From contig NZ_QNRT01000008.1 of the NCBI RefSeq assembly GCF_003315245.1, forward strand, positions 1-64,000: a DNA stretch of 64,000 bases. The letters run 5' to 3'. Positions within the stretch are counted from its first letter, which is position 1. Each line of letters begins with the position of its first letter. The notes under the pieces are model-generated. The model saw only the letters and a list, made by a program, of their open reading frames with translations. It was not told the DNA's origin and ran no database searches. Positions 1-7,694 of the stretch are shown here, piece by piece. Origin of the DNA: Arenicella xantha (GTDB lineage: Bacteria > Pseudomonadota > Gammaproteobacteria > Arenicellales > Arenicellaceae). Made by a program: the position numbers and the translations under genes.

Positions 1-40
1 GGAGCTGCTCAATCTGAGCAGAGAGTTTGTTCTTAGTCAT
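1..40 (-). CDS. N-terminus of an unidentified protein, cut by the window edge
   Basis: On the minus strand an ATG at position 40 opens a frame that runs off the left edge; the 13 visible residues read MTKNKLSAQIEQL. An AAGG stretch lies roughly 7 to 10 bases upstream and could be its ribosome binding site. The start is polar and helix-like, as in small mobilisation or accessory proteins, but 13 residues are too few to name a family. It would be read away from the tRNA-Leu, in the same direction as the broken integrase, which fits island cargo. Confidence 0.35.
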   Translation of the reverse strand, partial: MTKNKLSAQIEQL

Positions 41-451
41 AGTATCTACCTTAACAAGTTGCGTTAAGCAGATACACAGTTCAGTTTACAGTCTCGGCTG
101 ATACGAGGGTGCTTCTTGCTTGAGTCATCCATAACTCCTGATTAAATTCCTTGTGTAGTAAGAGTGACATTTTGAGGTCATGTATTCAAGTGTTAAGACG
201 CCTGTCCCCGCAGTGCCGATAAGCTATCCCCGCTTTTTATTGCGTGGGCAGTTGAAAGTTTTTGATTATTGAAGATCTAGTTATTGCTAGGTTCTTTCAG
301 TGGCCAAAGAACAAGGGTAGCTCGCCCGCGCAGGGTTCTTCTAGCCGCCAAGCTTTTGAGTGCTTTGATATTTATCAAGTCGGCTCTCAAGTTCGGATCA
401 TGTCGTATACCTAATGATTAATCAAATGGCGGAAAGTCCCATTCCGGACAT
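41..451. other. Intergenic stretch without a recognisable gene
   Basis: This 411-base stretch lies between the partial minus-strand gene at the left edge and the 3' end of the exported hypothetical protein. I see no open frame with a ribosome binding site, no clear terminator with a U-tract and no repeat. It should hold the promoter of the partial gene, but no convincing -35/-10 pair could be picked. Confidence 0.4.
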
Positions 452-1048
452 TTATTGAGGCTTCATTGAGAACTTAGGAGTGAGAACCCAATTAATGCTC
501 GATTTTTCCATGATTTCAGCCAACATTATTGCCTTTTTGTCTTGGGCGTGAACTCTTTCCTCAAAGTCTTTTACTATCTGCAACCCACCAATGGAGTTAG
601 ATTCGCATACTCGTCTGGTGCGATTAAAATTTTTAGCAAATTCTTTCGCGCCTAGTTCTTGTTGGATTTGTGTCATCAGCCTAATGTATTCAGAACTTCT
701 TTCCGAAACTATCTTATTTGCGGTCCAAACAACTGAAAGAGCATTGCGTTGATCTTCCCTCCAAAGATTAGGGTCATCAAGCAAGGTCATCATAATGATA
801 AGCTTAGTAGCCTCGGCAAGTTTTTCTCGCTGTTGCGATTGAGTTGGTTCGGTATTTTTTCTACTAGCCAAGGCCTTGTCCATTGCATAGCATGTCGCCC
901 AAGCGTGCGATCTATCCTTTAAATTAACTATTTTTTGGAAGTCTGTTCCGCTTGGGAAAATTTCCAATTCCTTTGCCAAACTTACGCTTAAAGGTAAAAA
1001 GTAAAGTGCAAGGTAGGTGATAACTAATGAAGTGACTCTTAAGCTCAT
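452..1048 (-). CDS. Exported hypothetical protein
   Basis: This 198-residue protein was not recognised. The N-terminus (residues 1 to about 25) is a classic Sec signal peptide, with an Arg near the start, a hydrophobic core and a likely cleavage site after SLA. The mature part is polar, mostly helical in appearance, and holds two cysteines (about residues 53 and 147) that could form a disulfide in the periplasm. A basic NRTRRVC stretch lies close to the second one. It sits alone on the minus strand between the partial gene at the left edge and the Sel1-repeat gene, inside what looks like the remains of a tRNA-integrated island, so horizontal acquisition is likely. No function can be assigned. 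Confidence 0.65.
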   Translation of the reverse strand: MSLRVTSLVITYLALYFLPLSVSLAKELEIFPSGTDFQKIVNLKDRSHAWATCYAMDKALASRKNTEPTQSQQREKLAEATKLIIMMTLLDDPNLWREDQRNALSVVWTANKIVSERSSEYIRLMTQIQQELGAKEFAKNFNRTRRVCESNSIGGLQIVKDFEERVHAQDKKAIMLAEIMEKSSINWVLTPKFSMKPQ

Positions 1049-1314
1049 TCGAGGGGTCCATTGACAAAAAATTGAATTAGATAAGTGACGGTAAGGAAGT
1101 TATGAGGCCGCCACTTATGTCCGATTGGAGTATTGAACTTCCATTCTAGCTTCGTACTAGGGCTAAAGGGGCAATGTTACCTCAAGTTCGTGATGTGTAG
1201 CGGCAAAAAGCAAGACTCGACACCAACTTTTCATTCGCGGTAGGAGTGATGGCCATAAGACTTGGCTGGTGTTTAATCAAAGAGTATTATCAGCAATCTC
1301 AAATAATTCCCAAC

Positions 1315-1319
1315 GGAGG
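1315..1319 (+). promoter_or_regulatory. Ribosome binding site that supports a TTG start
   Basis: A perfect GGAGG lies 5 bases before a TTG codon at 1325, with a second TTG at 1328. No ATG occurs near the start of the reading frame, so this site decides that the Sel1-repeat protein begins at TTG. Confidence 0.6.
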
Positions 1320-1324
1320 CAGGC

Positions 1325-2161
1325 TTGTTGAAGACAGTTTACATCAAACATTTGTTAGTAACCTTATCGACAATACTTTGCGCTTTTGTCCAGCTCGAAT
1401 CCATAGCACAAGACCTGGCAGGTGACGATGCAGAAAGTAATCATGTCGCCTGCGATAGCGGCGATAGTCGGGCTTGCTCTATGCTAGGCGACGCCTACTT
1501 TTCAAGCAACGGAGTTAAACAAGACATTTTAAGAGCGTCAGATCTTTACCAAAAGGCATGCGATGGTGGCGATGCTCGCGGTTGTTATAGGCTTGGGTAT
1601 CTTTATTTTGATGGCAAGGGTGTCGCTCAAGATCAAGTCAAAGCGAGTAAACTTTTTCGCAAGGCCTGCGATGAGGACTATTTTGACGGATGCCTAAAGC
1701 TTGGCCAAGCATATTTTTTCGGTGAAGGCGTTAAACAAGACTATTTCAAATCGGCAAAGCTTTACCGTAAGACATGCGAGGGTGGCGAGGCTGTAGGTTG
1801 CTTAAACCTAGGCAATGCTTACGCTACAGGTAATGGAGTGATAAAGAATCAAGTAAAGGCAAATGAACTTTACCTAAATTCATGCGATAACGGCATCGTG
1901 GGCGCTTGCTTTAACCTAGCTGAAGCTCATGCTTATGGTAATGGAGTAACACAAGATCAAGTAAAGGCAAATGCACTTTACCTGAGGTCATGCAATGGCG
2001 GCATATCGAGCGGATGCTTCAACCTAGGCGATGTATACTACAATGGAAAGGGGGTAGAGCGGGACATACCGAAAGCAAAAGCCTTCTTTGGCAAAGCTTG
2101 TGGTCTTCGGCATCAAGCTGGGTGCACAAATTATGGGTTGTTGCACGAAGATGGCCATTGA
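1325..2161 (+). CDS. Secreted cysteine-rich Sel1-repeat protein (HcpA-like)
   Basis: This 278-residue protein has a signal peptide (about residues 1 to 29, ending SIAQ) followed by six full 36-residue Sel1-like repeats and a partial seventh. Each repeat carries a Cys at its start (ACD, TCE or SCD) and another about 7 to 8 residues later (as in GC-x-x-LG). This disulfide-paired pattern is typical of the Helicobacter cysteine-rich (Hcp) branch of the SLR family, where each helical hairpin is stapled by one disulfide. The repeats also share a G-x-G-V-x-x-D turn before the second helix. SLR proteins are scaffolds for protein-protein contacts, and export plus disulfides points to the periplasm or outside the cell. 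It starts at TTG behind a perfect GGAGG. It lies in the tRNA-Leu island remnant, and its target is unknown. Confidence 0.85.
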   Translation: MLKTVYIKHLLVTLSTILCAFVQLESIAQDLAGDDAESNHVACDSGDSRACSMLGDAYFSSNGVKQDILRASDLYQKACDGGDARGCYRLGYLYFDGKGVAQDQVKASKLFRKACDEDYFDGCLKLGQAYFFGEGVKQDYFKSAKLYRKTCEGGEAVGCLNLGNAYATGNGVIKNQVKANELYLNSCDNGIVGACFNLAEAHAYGNGVTQDQVKANALYLRSCNGGISSGCFNLGDVYYNGKGVERDIPKAKAFFGKACGLRHQAGCTNYGLLHEDGH

Positions 2162-2387
2162 GAAAGCCCATTGCTGCAGAGAAGTTTTAGTCAAAAGTTT
2201 AGCCTCTCGTACTAGCGTTGAGGCTCAAATGGAAACTAGCGAAGCAGCCAATGGTGGGGGGGTACCTATCAAATGCCTAGGTTGTTGCAAAGGCCTAATA
2301 AACCATACCCACTTTTTTAGACGCGCAGTATTCATTTAGTGACAGAGATTCAAAGGCGTTTCACGTTCGGACGTGGTTTAGGGTATC

Positions 2388-3434
2388 TCACTTTATATTG
2401 CTATGGAGAGGAACGACTTTGTTTGAGACTGAATCAAGGTAATTGCTCCAGTCGCGCATTAACACGATCCTTTCTTCCATATACTCGCTGCGATTATAGG
2501 CGGCGCGAATTTTGTTAGTTTCAGCGTGGGCGAGTTGGCGCTCAATGGCGTCTGGGTTGTAGCCCATTTCATTGAGTGTAGTGCTCGCGGTAGCGCGAAA
2601 GCCGTGACCGGTGGCTTTGCCTTTGTAGCCCATTCTGTACAGCAAGTTAAGGATAGCGTTTTCGCTTAAACCTTGTTTCGGGCGGCTGGGGCTGGCGAAT
2701 ACGTGTTGACGCTTGCCGTTATATTCCTTTAGCTCGTTTAAAAAGCCGATGGTTTGATCAGTCAGCGGTACGATGTGATCGGCATCCATTTTCATACGGG
2801 CGGCTGGGATATGCCAAACCCGTTCTTCAAAGTCGATTTCATCCCATGTTGCGTGGCGTAGTTCACCTGTTCTTACAAAGGTGTGGATAAGCATTTTGGT
2901 TGCAAGCCTAACGATAGGGTGGGTGTCGAAGTTCTCAAGTTTATGGAAAAATTCGGGTAACTCTTTACTCGATAGAGCGTTTCGGTGGGTCACTTTCTTT
3001 GTTTTCAACACGCCTACCAATTGGGTCGCAGGATTGTGTGTAAGGCGATCTGAGAGAATCGCGTGTTTAAAGATAGCCTCGCAGCGCTGGCGTTGACGTG
3101 ACGCAATGTCGAGCTCAACTCTTCTCAATAGATCCTATAGATCAGTGGTCGATGGGTTTGTCTTTCAGGTAGGGAAGAATATTGGCCTCAAGTTACCGCC
3201 AAACCTTTTTGGAATGCAGCGGTTTCTAGTTTACGCTTTGTTTCTTGTGCCATTCCTTAGCAACTAGACCAACAATATTGTCTAGTTTGTTCTTTTCTTG
3301 CCGTTATACCGAAAATTTTTACGCCAGTATTTTCCCCCACTGGGCGCGACTTCAATATAAAGGCCGTTGCCATCCGATTTAGAGTAGCTCTTATCCTGCG
3401 CTTTTAACGACTTGAACAGCGTATCTGTCAGCAT
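2388..3434 (-). pseudogene. Broken P4-type tyrosine integrase
   Basis: This is the wreck of a P4-family tyrosine recombinase. The N-terminal arm-binding (DUF4102) part is still readable from an ATG at 3434 to a stop at 3282, and ends just after the YNGKKRT segment. About 60 residues are then missing. The core-binding part resumes in 3281-3129 with recognisable pieces (VAKEWHKKQ, ILPYLKDKPID) interrupted by several stops and a frameshift. The catalytic domain is open from 3128 to 2388 and keeps the R (RTGELR), the H-x-x-R (HGFRA), the late H (LAHAE) and the Tyr (AAYNR). Intact family members have about 400 residues. It lies just beyond the 3' end of tRNA-Leu, the usual target of this family. 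A 246-residue fragment might still be translated but should not recombine DNA. Confidence 0.85.
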
Positions 3435-3561
3435 TAGGTGTTGCCATCTGTGTAAATGTGGCAACAATTTTCTAGGCTGTCAATGGATCAATTAGGATTG
3501 CTTAGGAAGTAAAGAAAATATAAAGCTAGGTTTTATGCGGGTTTCCGTTCGCTTCAGGCAC

Positions 3562-3585
3562 AAAAAAGCCCGAATTAACGGGCTT
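3562..3585 (-). terminator. Rho-independent terminator of tRNA-Leu
   Basis: Read on the minus strand, an AAGCCCG / CGGGCTT stem with a 6-base loop runs into six U residues, 14 bases after the CCA end of the tRNA-Leu gene. It is well placed to end the tRNA transcript before the integrase remnant. Confidence 0.8.
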
Positions 3586-3598
3586 GTTTGCTAACCGA

Positions 3599-3685
3599 TG
3601 GTACCGAGGGTCGGAATCGAACCGACACTCCCGTGAAGGAACCGGATTTTGAATCCGGCGCGTCTACCAGTTCCGCCACCCCGGC
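3599..3685 (-). tRNA. tRNA-Leu (anticodon CAA)
   Basis: The 87-base minus-strand gene folds as a class II tRNA. It has a 7-bp acceptor stem (GCCGGGG with CCTCGGT), a D arm with GGTAGACGC, and a 5-bp anticodon stem (CCGGA/TCCGG) closing a TTCAAAA loop with anticodon CAA. A long variable arm and a T arm with GGTTCGATTCC follow. The CCA end is encoded. It reads UUG leucine codons. In enterics the tRNA-Leu(CAA) gene leuX is a known integration site for P4-type integrases, and here a broken P4-type integrase lies directly on its 3' side. It has its own promoter and terminator. Confidence 0.95.
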
Positions 3686-3704
3686 GTAACATCAGCGAGC
3701 CGCG

Positions 3705-3734
3705 ATTATATATGCGTGTGCACTTTAGTTTCAA
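3705..3734 (-). promoter_or_regulatory. Sigma-70 promoter of tRNA-Leu
   Basis: On the minus strand a TTGAAA -35 box (3729-3734) and a perfect TATAAT -10 box (3705-3710) are 18 bases apart. The -10 is followed by a GC-rich discriminator (CGCGGCTCGC), the kind seen at stable-RNA promoters under stringent control. The tRNA begins about 20 bases downstream of the -10. Confidence 0.7.
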
Positions 3735-4220
3735 CGCTTTTAATCATTAATTTTCACTCTGCTAAATAATCTATGATGGTCGCACGTTAAAGGGCGGAAT
3801 TCCGTTGCATTGGGAAGCTCGTTTCAGGAGCAAAACAGAGAGTCGGTTTGAGTGCGAATTGTTATTGAATGCTGCGTTGATGCTCGGCTGCGAGAAGTGA
3901 ACAGGCAAAAAAAAACGCCGCATAAGTTTTGCGGCGTTAAATTAACAAAAAGAAGAGAGAGTTATGAAAATAAATACTCATTTACATTTCATGAGTAAAG
4001 TATATGAGCGTAATCGGGTTTAAAATGCGCTTGTAACCAACAGTTAACTAAATGCAAGAAATCTCTATTGATAGTGTGTTTTTCGCAACACCTGTGGTGT
4101 GATTAATACCCAATAAAATTAAAAATACTTATAAAACAGTGGCTTATGGCTGTTTCGAAGAATGAGACTAGCACAGCTTTACTGTGAAGTGAACGCCGTT
4201 AACCGAAAAATTGAAGCAAC
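3735..4220. other. Gene-poor stretch between tRNA-Leu and the glycosyltransferase
   Basis: No normal gene is visible here. It contains a strong minus-strand terminator at 3907-3938. A 19-codon frame (ATG at 3964, stop ending 4023) lies behind a purine-rich AGAAGAGAGAG. An ACTCAT / ATGAGT inverted repeat (3976-3996) falls inside that frame. The terminator is oriented for a transcript coming from the right on the minus strand, where there is no protein gene, so an untranslated leftward RNA is possible. The rest of the stretch is AT-rich and should hold the promoter for the gene at 4221. Confidence 0.4.
3907..3938 (-). terminator. Strong minus-strand terminator with no obvious gene in front of it
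   Basis: Read on the minus strand, AACGCCGC and GCGGCGTT form an 8-bp stem with a 9-base loop, followed by nine U residues. On the plus strand the hairpin lacks a U-tract. There is no minus-strand protein gene between it and the plus-strand gene at 4221. Confidence 0.7.
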
Positions 4221-5060
4221 GTGAATCTATCAATCCTCATTCCTACCTATAACCGCCAAGCGCTATTAGTGCGCGCGTTGGAGTCTGTTTTTGCGCAAGA
4301 CTGGCTTGTCGAGCGCGAGGATTATGAAGTGATTGTGATCGACGACGGTTCGACTGATGGCACCGCAGACATGATTGCAGTGCAGTTTCCGCAGGTTCGT
4401 TATATCTATCAGACTAACCGTGGCGTGAGTTCTGCTAGAAATACCGGCCTTGGTGTTGCTGAAGGTGATTGGATCGCTTTACTTGATTCGGACGACAACT
4501 GGCTGCCTGAGAAATTGTCATTGCAGTTTAGCGCGTTGGAGCAAACTAAATTACAAGTGTGTCATGGCGAAGAAATCTGGATTCGCAATGGCGTGCGGGT
4601 AAACCAAATGGATAAGCATCAGAAGCATGGTGGTTGGATCTTTGAGTATTGCCTGCCGTTGTGCGCTATGTCGCCGTCGTCGATTGTTATTCATCGCTCT
4701 GTATTTGATCGTGTCGGGGTCTTTGATCCAGACTTACCGGCTTGCGAGGACTATGACCTGTGGCTTCGTATTGCCGCGTTATATGAGGTGGCGTTTGTCT
4801 CGACTCCGTGCATTAATAAATACGGAGGACATACCGACCAGCTTTCACGGCAATTCTGGGGGATGGATCGGTTCCGCGTGATAGCATTAGAAAATTGTTT
4901 GGGTCATTCTGAAATACAAGCTAATTTGTCTTCGGAATTGACCTATATGGCGCGACAAACGTTGTTAAAAAAACTTGAGATATTGCTGAACGGCGCAATT
5001 AAGCGAGATAACCTCGAGTTGATCGAATACTGTGAAACTAAGTTAGCGCACTGGCGCTGA
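4221..5060 (+). CDS. Family 2 glycosyltransferase
   Basis: This 279-residue cytoplasmic GT-A enzyme would transfer a sugar from a nucleotide-sugar donor to an unknown acceptor. The N-terminus begins with the family's IPTYNR strand. An IDDGSTDGT segment binds the nucleotide, DSDD (about residues 88 to 91) is the metal-binding DxD, and CEDYDLW (about residues 174 to 180) carries the ED motif that supplies the catalytic base. Length fits a single-domain GT2, with no membrane segments. It starts at GTG, with only a weak GAAG upstream. Three overlapping plus-strand genes follow after 20 bases, so it probably heads their transcript, although a sugar-transfer role has no clear link to them. Confidence 0.85.
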   Translation: MNLSILIPTYNRQALLVRALESVFAQDWLVEREDYEVIVIDDGSTDGTADMIAVQFPQVRYIYQTNRGVSSARNTGLGVAEGDWIALLDSDDNWLPEKLSLQFSALEQTKLQVCHGEEIWIRNGVRVNQMDKHQKHGGWIFEYCLPLCAMSPSSIVIHRSVFDRVGVFDPDLPACEDYDLWLRIAALYEVAFVSTPCINKYGGHTDQLSRQFWGMDRFRVIALENCLGHSEIQANLSSELTYMARQTLLKKLEILLNGAIKRDNLELIEYCETKLAHWR

Positions 5061-5080
5061 ACCGATATGACATTAGCACT

Positions 5081-5938
5081 ATGCCCGTAACGCAGCCGCC
5101 GAGCTCAACGTTGCCATTGATCACCTTAATCGCTGCGCTAAGCTGCGAAGTTCGGCCGTGGATTGATGCGCATCGCCTCAAAAAGACTATTGCTAAGCCA
5201 TTTGATTGCTATCGCTCGGAGTCTTTAGAAATTATCGTGGCTGGGATTGGTGCCGAAGCGATGGCAACGGCGGTCGGTTGGGCTGGAGGGCAATCTGATC
5301 GTTCACGGGTCTGGTTGAATATTGGTACTGCCGGGCATGCCTCACGTGCTGTGGGCGAGGTTTTTTTAGTGCATGGCTGTGCCGCAGGAGAACAGGGTAG
5401 AGCGCATTATCCTCCATTAATCGCAAAATGGTCTGGTGCCAGTGATGCCGTGCTGAGTGTGCCTGCGCCATCGAGTGACTACCCGATTGGTGCGGCGGTC
5501 GATATGGAGGCGGCTGCTTTTTATAGCGCGGCTATGCGCTTTGCTCCGAGCGAACTAGTGCAGTCTATTAAGGTAGTGTCAGATAATCAAAGCGAAGGTA
5601 TTGAACACCTAAATGCGTCACGTATTACCGAGTTGATGACGCCGCATGTGGCGTGTGTTGATCGATTTTCCGAGCAATTACGCGATGTGGCGATGCAGAG
5701 CATGGTTGCTACGCCAGCGCAGTGTTTCACAGATATCCGAGCCACCGTTAGCCAGCGTCGACAGATTGAACAGTTGGTGAATCAAATCTCATATATGTCA
5801 GATACTGATGTATTGCATGACTTATCGCAAAAAACGAGCTTAACCGCCAAGGCATTGTTGCGTGAGCTTAATGCGATTGCTGCCGACATTGTTCCGCAGT
5901 TAGCTGCATTGTCACTCGAGGGCACGAAGCATGGTTGA
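5081..5938 (+). CDS. Nucleoside phosphorylase/nucleosidase-like protein with C-terminal extension
   Basis: The first 190 or so residues of this 285-residue protein resemble the PNP/UDP phosphorylase superfamily, closest in layout to methylthioadenosine/S-adenosylhomocysteine nucleosidase. They show an N-terminal ALSCEV segment, a central NIGTAG glycine turn, a VDMEAAA segment (ribose-binding Met-Glu) and a KVVSDN segment carrying the catalytic Asp. The phosphate-binding and mid regions are shortened. The last 85 residues are a helical extension of unknown use. The gene overlaps the radical SAM gene by 8 bases, so the two are likely translated together. Clearing 5'-deoxyadenosine or a related nucleoside made by radical SAM chemistry is an attractive but unproved role. 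Confidence 0.7.
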   Translation: MPVTQPPSSTLPLITLIAALSCEVRPWIDAHRLKKTIAKPFDCYRSESLEIIVAGIGAEAMATAVGWAGGQSDRSRVWLNIGTAGHASRAVGEVFLVHGCAAGEQGRAHYPPLIAKWSGASDAVLSVPAPSSDYPIGAAVDMEAAAFYSAAMRFAPSELVQSIKVVSDNQSEGIEHLNASRITELMTPHVACVDRFSEQLRDVAMQSMVATPAQCFTDIRATVSQRRQIEQLVNQISYMSDTDVLHDLSQKTSLTAKALLRELNAIAADIVPQLAALSLEGTKHG

Positions 5939-6941
5939 TTCCGTATATATCGAACAAGCGATCATGGATTTACCGCGAACCGCGACTATTTTGGCGCGTT
6001 ACCCTAAAGCGCGGCAAATCATAATAGAGCGATATGGAGAGGTGTTTAATTCGCACGCACAGAACTTTCGAATTCAGAAGCAAAACCCATCGTTGATTTT
6101 GGCGGCCAAGCAAAATAGCAAGGTCATGCCAACACCGGCTCAATATGAAACCGGCGGTGGCGCACATTACTACTTTTCACACATGCTTAATTGTGTGTAT
6201 GACTGTCGCTATTGTTTTTTACAGGGCATGTTGCGCTCGGCTAACTATCTACTGTTCGTTAACTATGACGATTTTCTTGAAGAGATTAAGCAGGTTGCCA
6301 AGCGGCATGTCGACGATGCAAAGCCGGTGTGGTTTTTTTCAGGCTATGACTGCGATAGTTTAGCTTATGAACCTGTTACTAAGTTCGCTGAAGTGTTTGT
6401 GCCAGCGTTTAAAGAAATTCCCAATGCGGTGCTCGAGTTACGCACTAAGAGCACGCAAATCCGTTCGTTGCTGAATATGCCTGCGCAGGAAAATGTGGTG
6501 GTGGCCTATAGTTTGAGTCCTGACGCGGTGGCACAACAAGTTGAATTCGGTGCGCCCCCTTTTGCTAAGCGTTTAGAGGCTTTACAGCGCTTACAAGCGC
6601 ACGGTTGGCGGATTGGCATTCGCTTTGATCCAATCGTGTGGCACAGTGATTATGTTGAGGATTATCGCCGTACCGCGCAGGCAGTTTTCGAAACGCTTGA
6701 TCCGAAGCGTATAGATAGCGTCACCTTAGGTGGTTTTCGTCTGCCCAAAGGGTTTCATAAGACAATGTCGAAGCTTTATCCTGAGCATTGGATATTAAAT
6801 GCTGGATTGGATGATACCAATGGCATGGTGGCTTATCGACAAGAAATCGAAGCTGAGGTGCTGGAGACCGTATCCGCTTTGTGTCAAAAATATATGCCAG
6901 CCGACAAACTATTTTGCTATTCGTCGTATGAGTCAGAATAA
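5931..6941 (+). CDS. Spore photoproduct lyase family radical SAM protein
   Basis: This 336-residue protein belongs to the SPL family, whose Bacillus member reverses the UV-made spore photoproduct (a methylene-bridged thymine dimer) with a 5'-deoxyadenosyl radical. The cluster motif C-x3-C-x2-C is at Cys88, Cys92 and Cys95. A further Cys in YDCDS falls at residue 141, the same number as the hydrogen-donating Cys of Bacillus SPL, in a matching context before a helix. Length matches the family (about 340). Since this organism shows no spore genes beyond family-name coincidences, the real substrate may be another thymine lesion. The gene overlaps both neighbours: the nucleosidase by 8 bases and the SDR by 14. 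Confidence 0.85.
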   Translation: MVDSVYIEQAIMDLPRTATILARYPKARQIIIERYGEVFNSHAQNFRIQKQNPSLILAAKQNSKVMPTPAQYETGGGAHYYFSHMLNCVYDCRYCFLQGMLRSANYLLFVNYDDFLEEIKQVAKRHVDDAKPVWFFSGYDCDSLAYEPVTKFAEVFVPAFKEIPNAVLELRTKSTQIRSLLNMPAQENVVVAYSLSPDAVAQQVEFGAPPFAKRLEALQRLQAHGWRIGIRFDPIVWHSDYVEDYRRTAQAVFETLDPKRIDSVTLGGFRLPKGFHKTMSKLYPEHWILNAGLDDTNGMVAYRQEIEAEVLETVSALCQKYMPADKLFCYSSYESE

Positions 6942-7623
6942 TAAATCAGCGCTGATTACCGGTGCCAGCTCAGGCATCGGTTTAGCGACTGCAAAACAAT
7001 TGCTGGCCGCGGGGTATTCAGTCAGCGGAATAGCGCGAGACTTTTCTGATGTTGAGACTATTGGAATGGACACGCATTCGTTTGATTTAAGTAAGCTCGA
7101 CGCTTTACCCAGTTTTCTAAAGCAAGCCAATTTACCAGCGGATGTGCTGATACTGAATGCGGGTTACGGACAGTTTGGCGGAATAGAGCAGTTCTCGCAT
7201 GCCCAGATTCGAAAAATGGTGGACACCAACTTAGTTAGTCATTTTTATTTACTTAAGCACTATCTGCCGATTTTTAAGCAACGTGGGCATGGCGATATTG
7301 TATTGATTGGCAGTGAGTCGGCGCTGCAAGGTGCGCGTGCAGGAGCGGTGTACTGTGCAACGAAATTTGCCTTACGCGGGTTAGCTCAGAGCTTGCGGGC
7401 CGACTGTTCCACATCAAATATACGAGTTATGTTGGTGAATCCCGGCCCAGTAGATAGCGATTTTTTCGACCAGCTAGACTTTGCTCCACAATTAGGTAAT
7501 GAGTTTGTGATCGAGCCAGAGTCGGTTGCTCAGGCAATTTTACATACCTTGGCACAACCTAGGAACGTGGTGGTTGACGAAATTAATTTGCAACCGATTA
7601 AGCGTAGCTTTAGAAAGAAATAG
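6928..7623 (+). CDS. Short-chain dehydrogenase/reductase
   Basis: This 231-residue classical SDR has TGASSGIG near residue 11 for NAD(P) binding, an LNAGYG strand end and a catalytic Ser in GSES. The Tyr-Lys pair is in YCATK, and NPGPVDS comes before the substrate loop. It would oxidise or reduce an alcohol/ketone pair, but the substrate cannot be read from sequence. I chose the ATG at 6928, which overlaps the end of the SPL gene by 14 bases. A longer frame upstream exists but its extra residues do not look like an SDR. A 3' stem-loop follows before the convergent oxidoreductase gene. Confidence 0.85.
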   Translation: MSQNNKSALITGASSGIGLATAKQLLAAGYSVSGIARDFSDVETIGMDTHSFDLSKLDALPSFLKQANLPADVLILNAGYGQFGGIEQFSHAQIRKMVDTNLVSHFYLLKHYLPIFKQRGHGDIVLIGSESALQGARAGAVYCATKFALRGLAQSLRADCSTSNIRVMLVNPGPVDSDFFDQLDFAPQLGNEFVIEPESVAQAILHTLAQPRNVVVDEINLQPIKRSFRKK

Positions 7624-7636
7624 TGCTTGGCAAAGT

Positions 7637-7672
7637 GTTAAGAACGCACGGTGATTGCCGCGCTTTCTTAAC
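7637..7672. terminator. Stem-loop between convergent genes
   Basis: GTTAAGAA and TTCTTAAC form an 8-bp stem enclosing a second GC-rich hairpin (CGC..GCG with GGT/GCC). It lies between the ends of the plus-strand SDR (7623) and the minus-strand oxidoreductase (7695). There is no good U-tract on either side, so it is a weak terminator or a 3'-end stabiliser. Confidence 0.4.
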
Positions 7673-7694
7673 TAAAGTAGTTCAAGGTTGTTTG

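Noticed and set aside
1990-2339. Two plus-strand frames overlapping the end of the Sel1-repeat gene
   Set aside because: They are out-of-frame shadows of the repeats with no ribosome site and no protein-like composition.
3964-4023. 19-codon small protein gene
   Set aside because: The purine-rich stretch upstream is not a good ribosome site, and the frame is too short to judge; kept only as a remark in the gap description.
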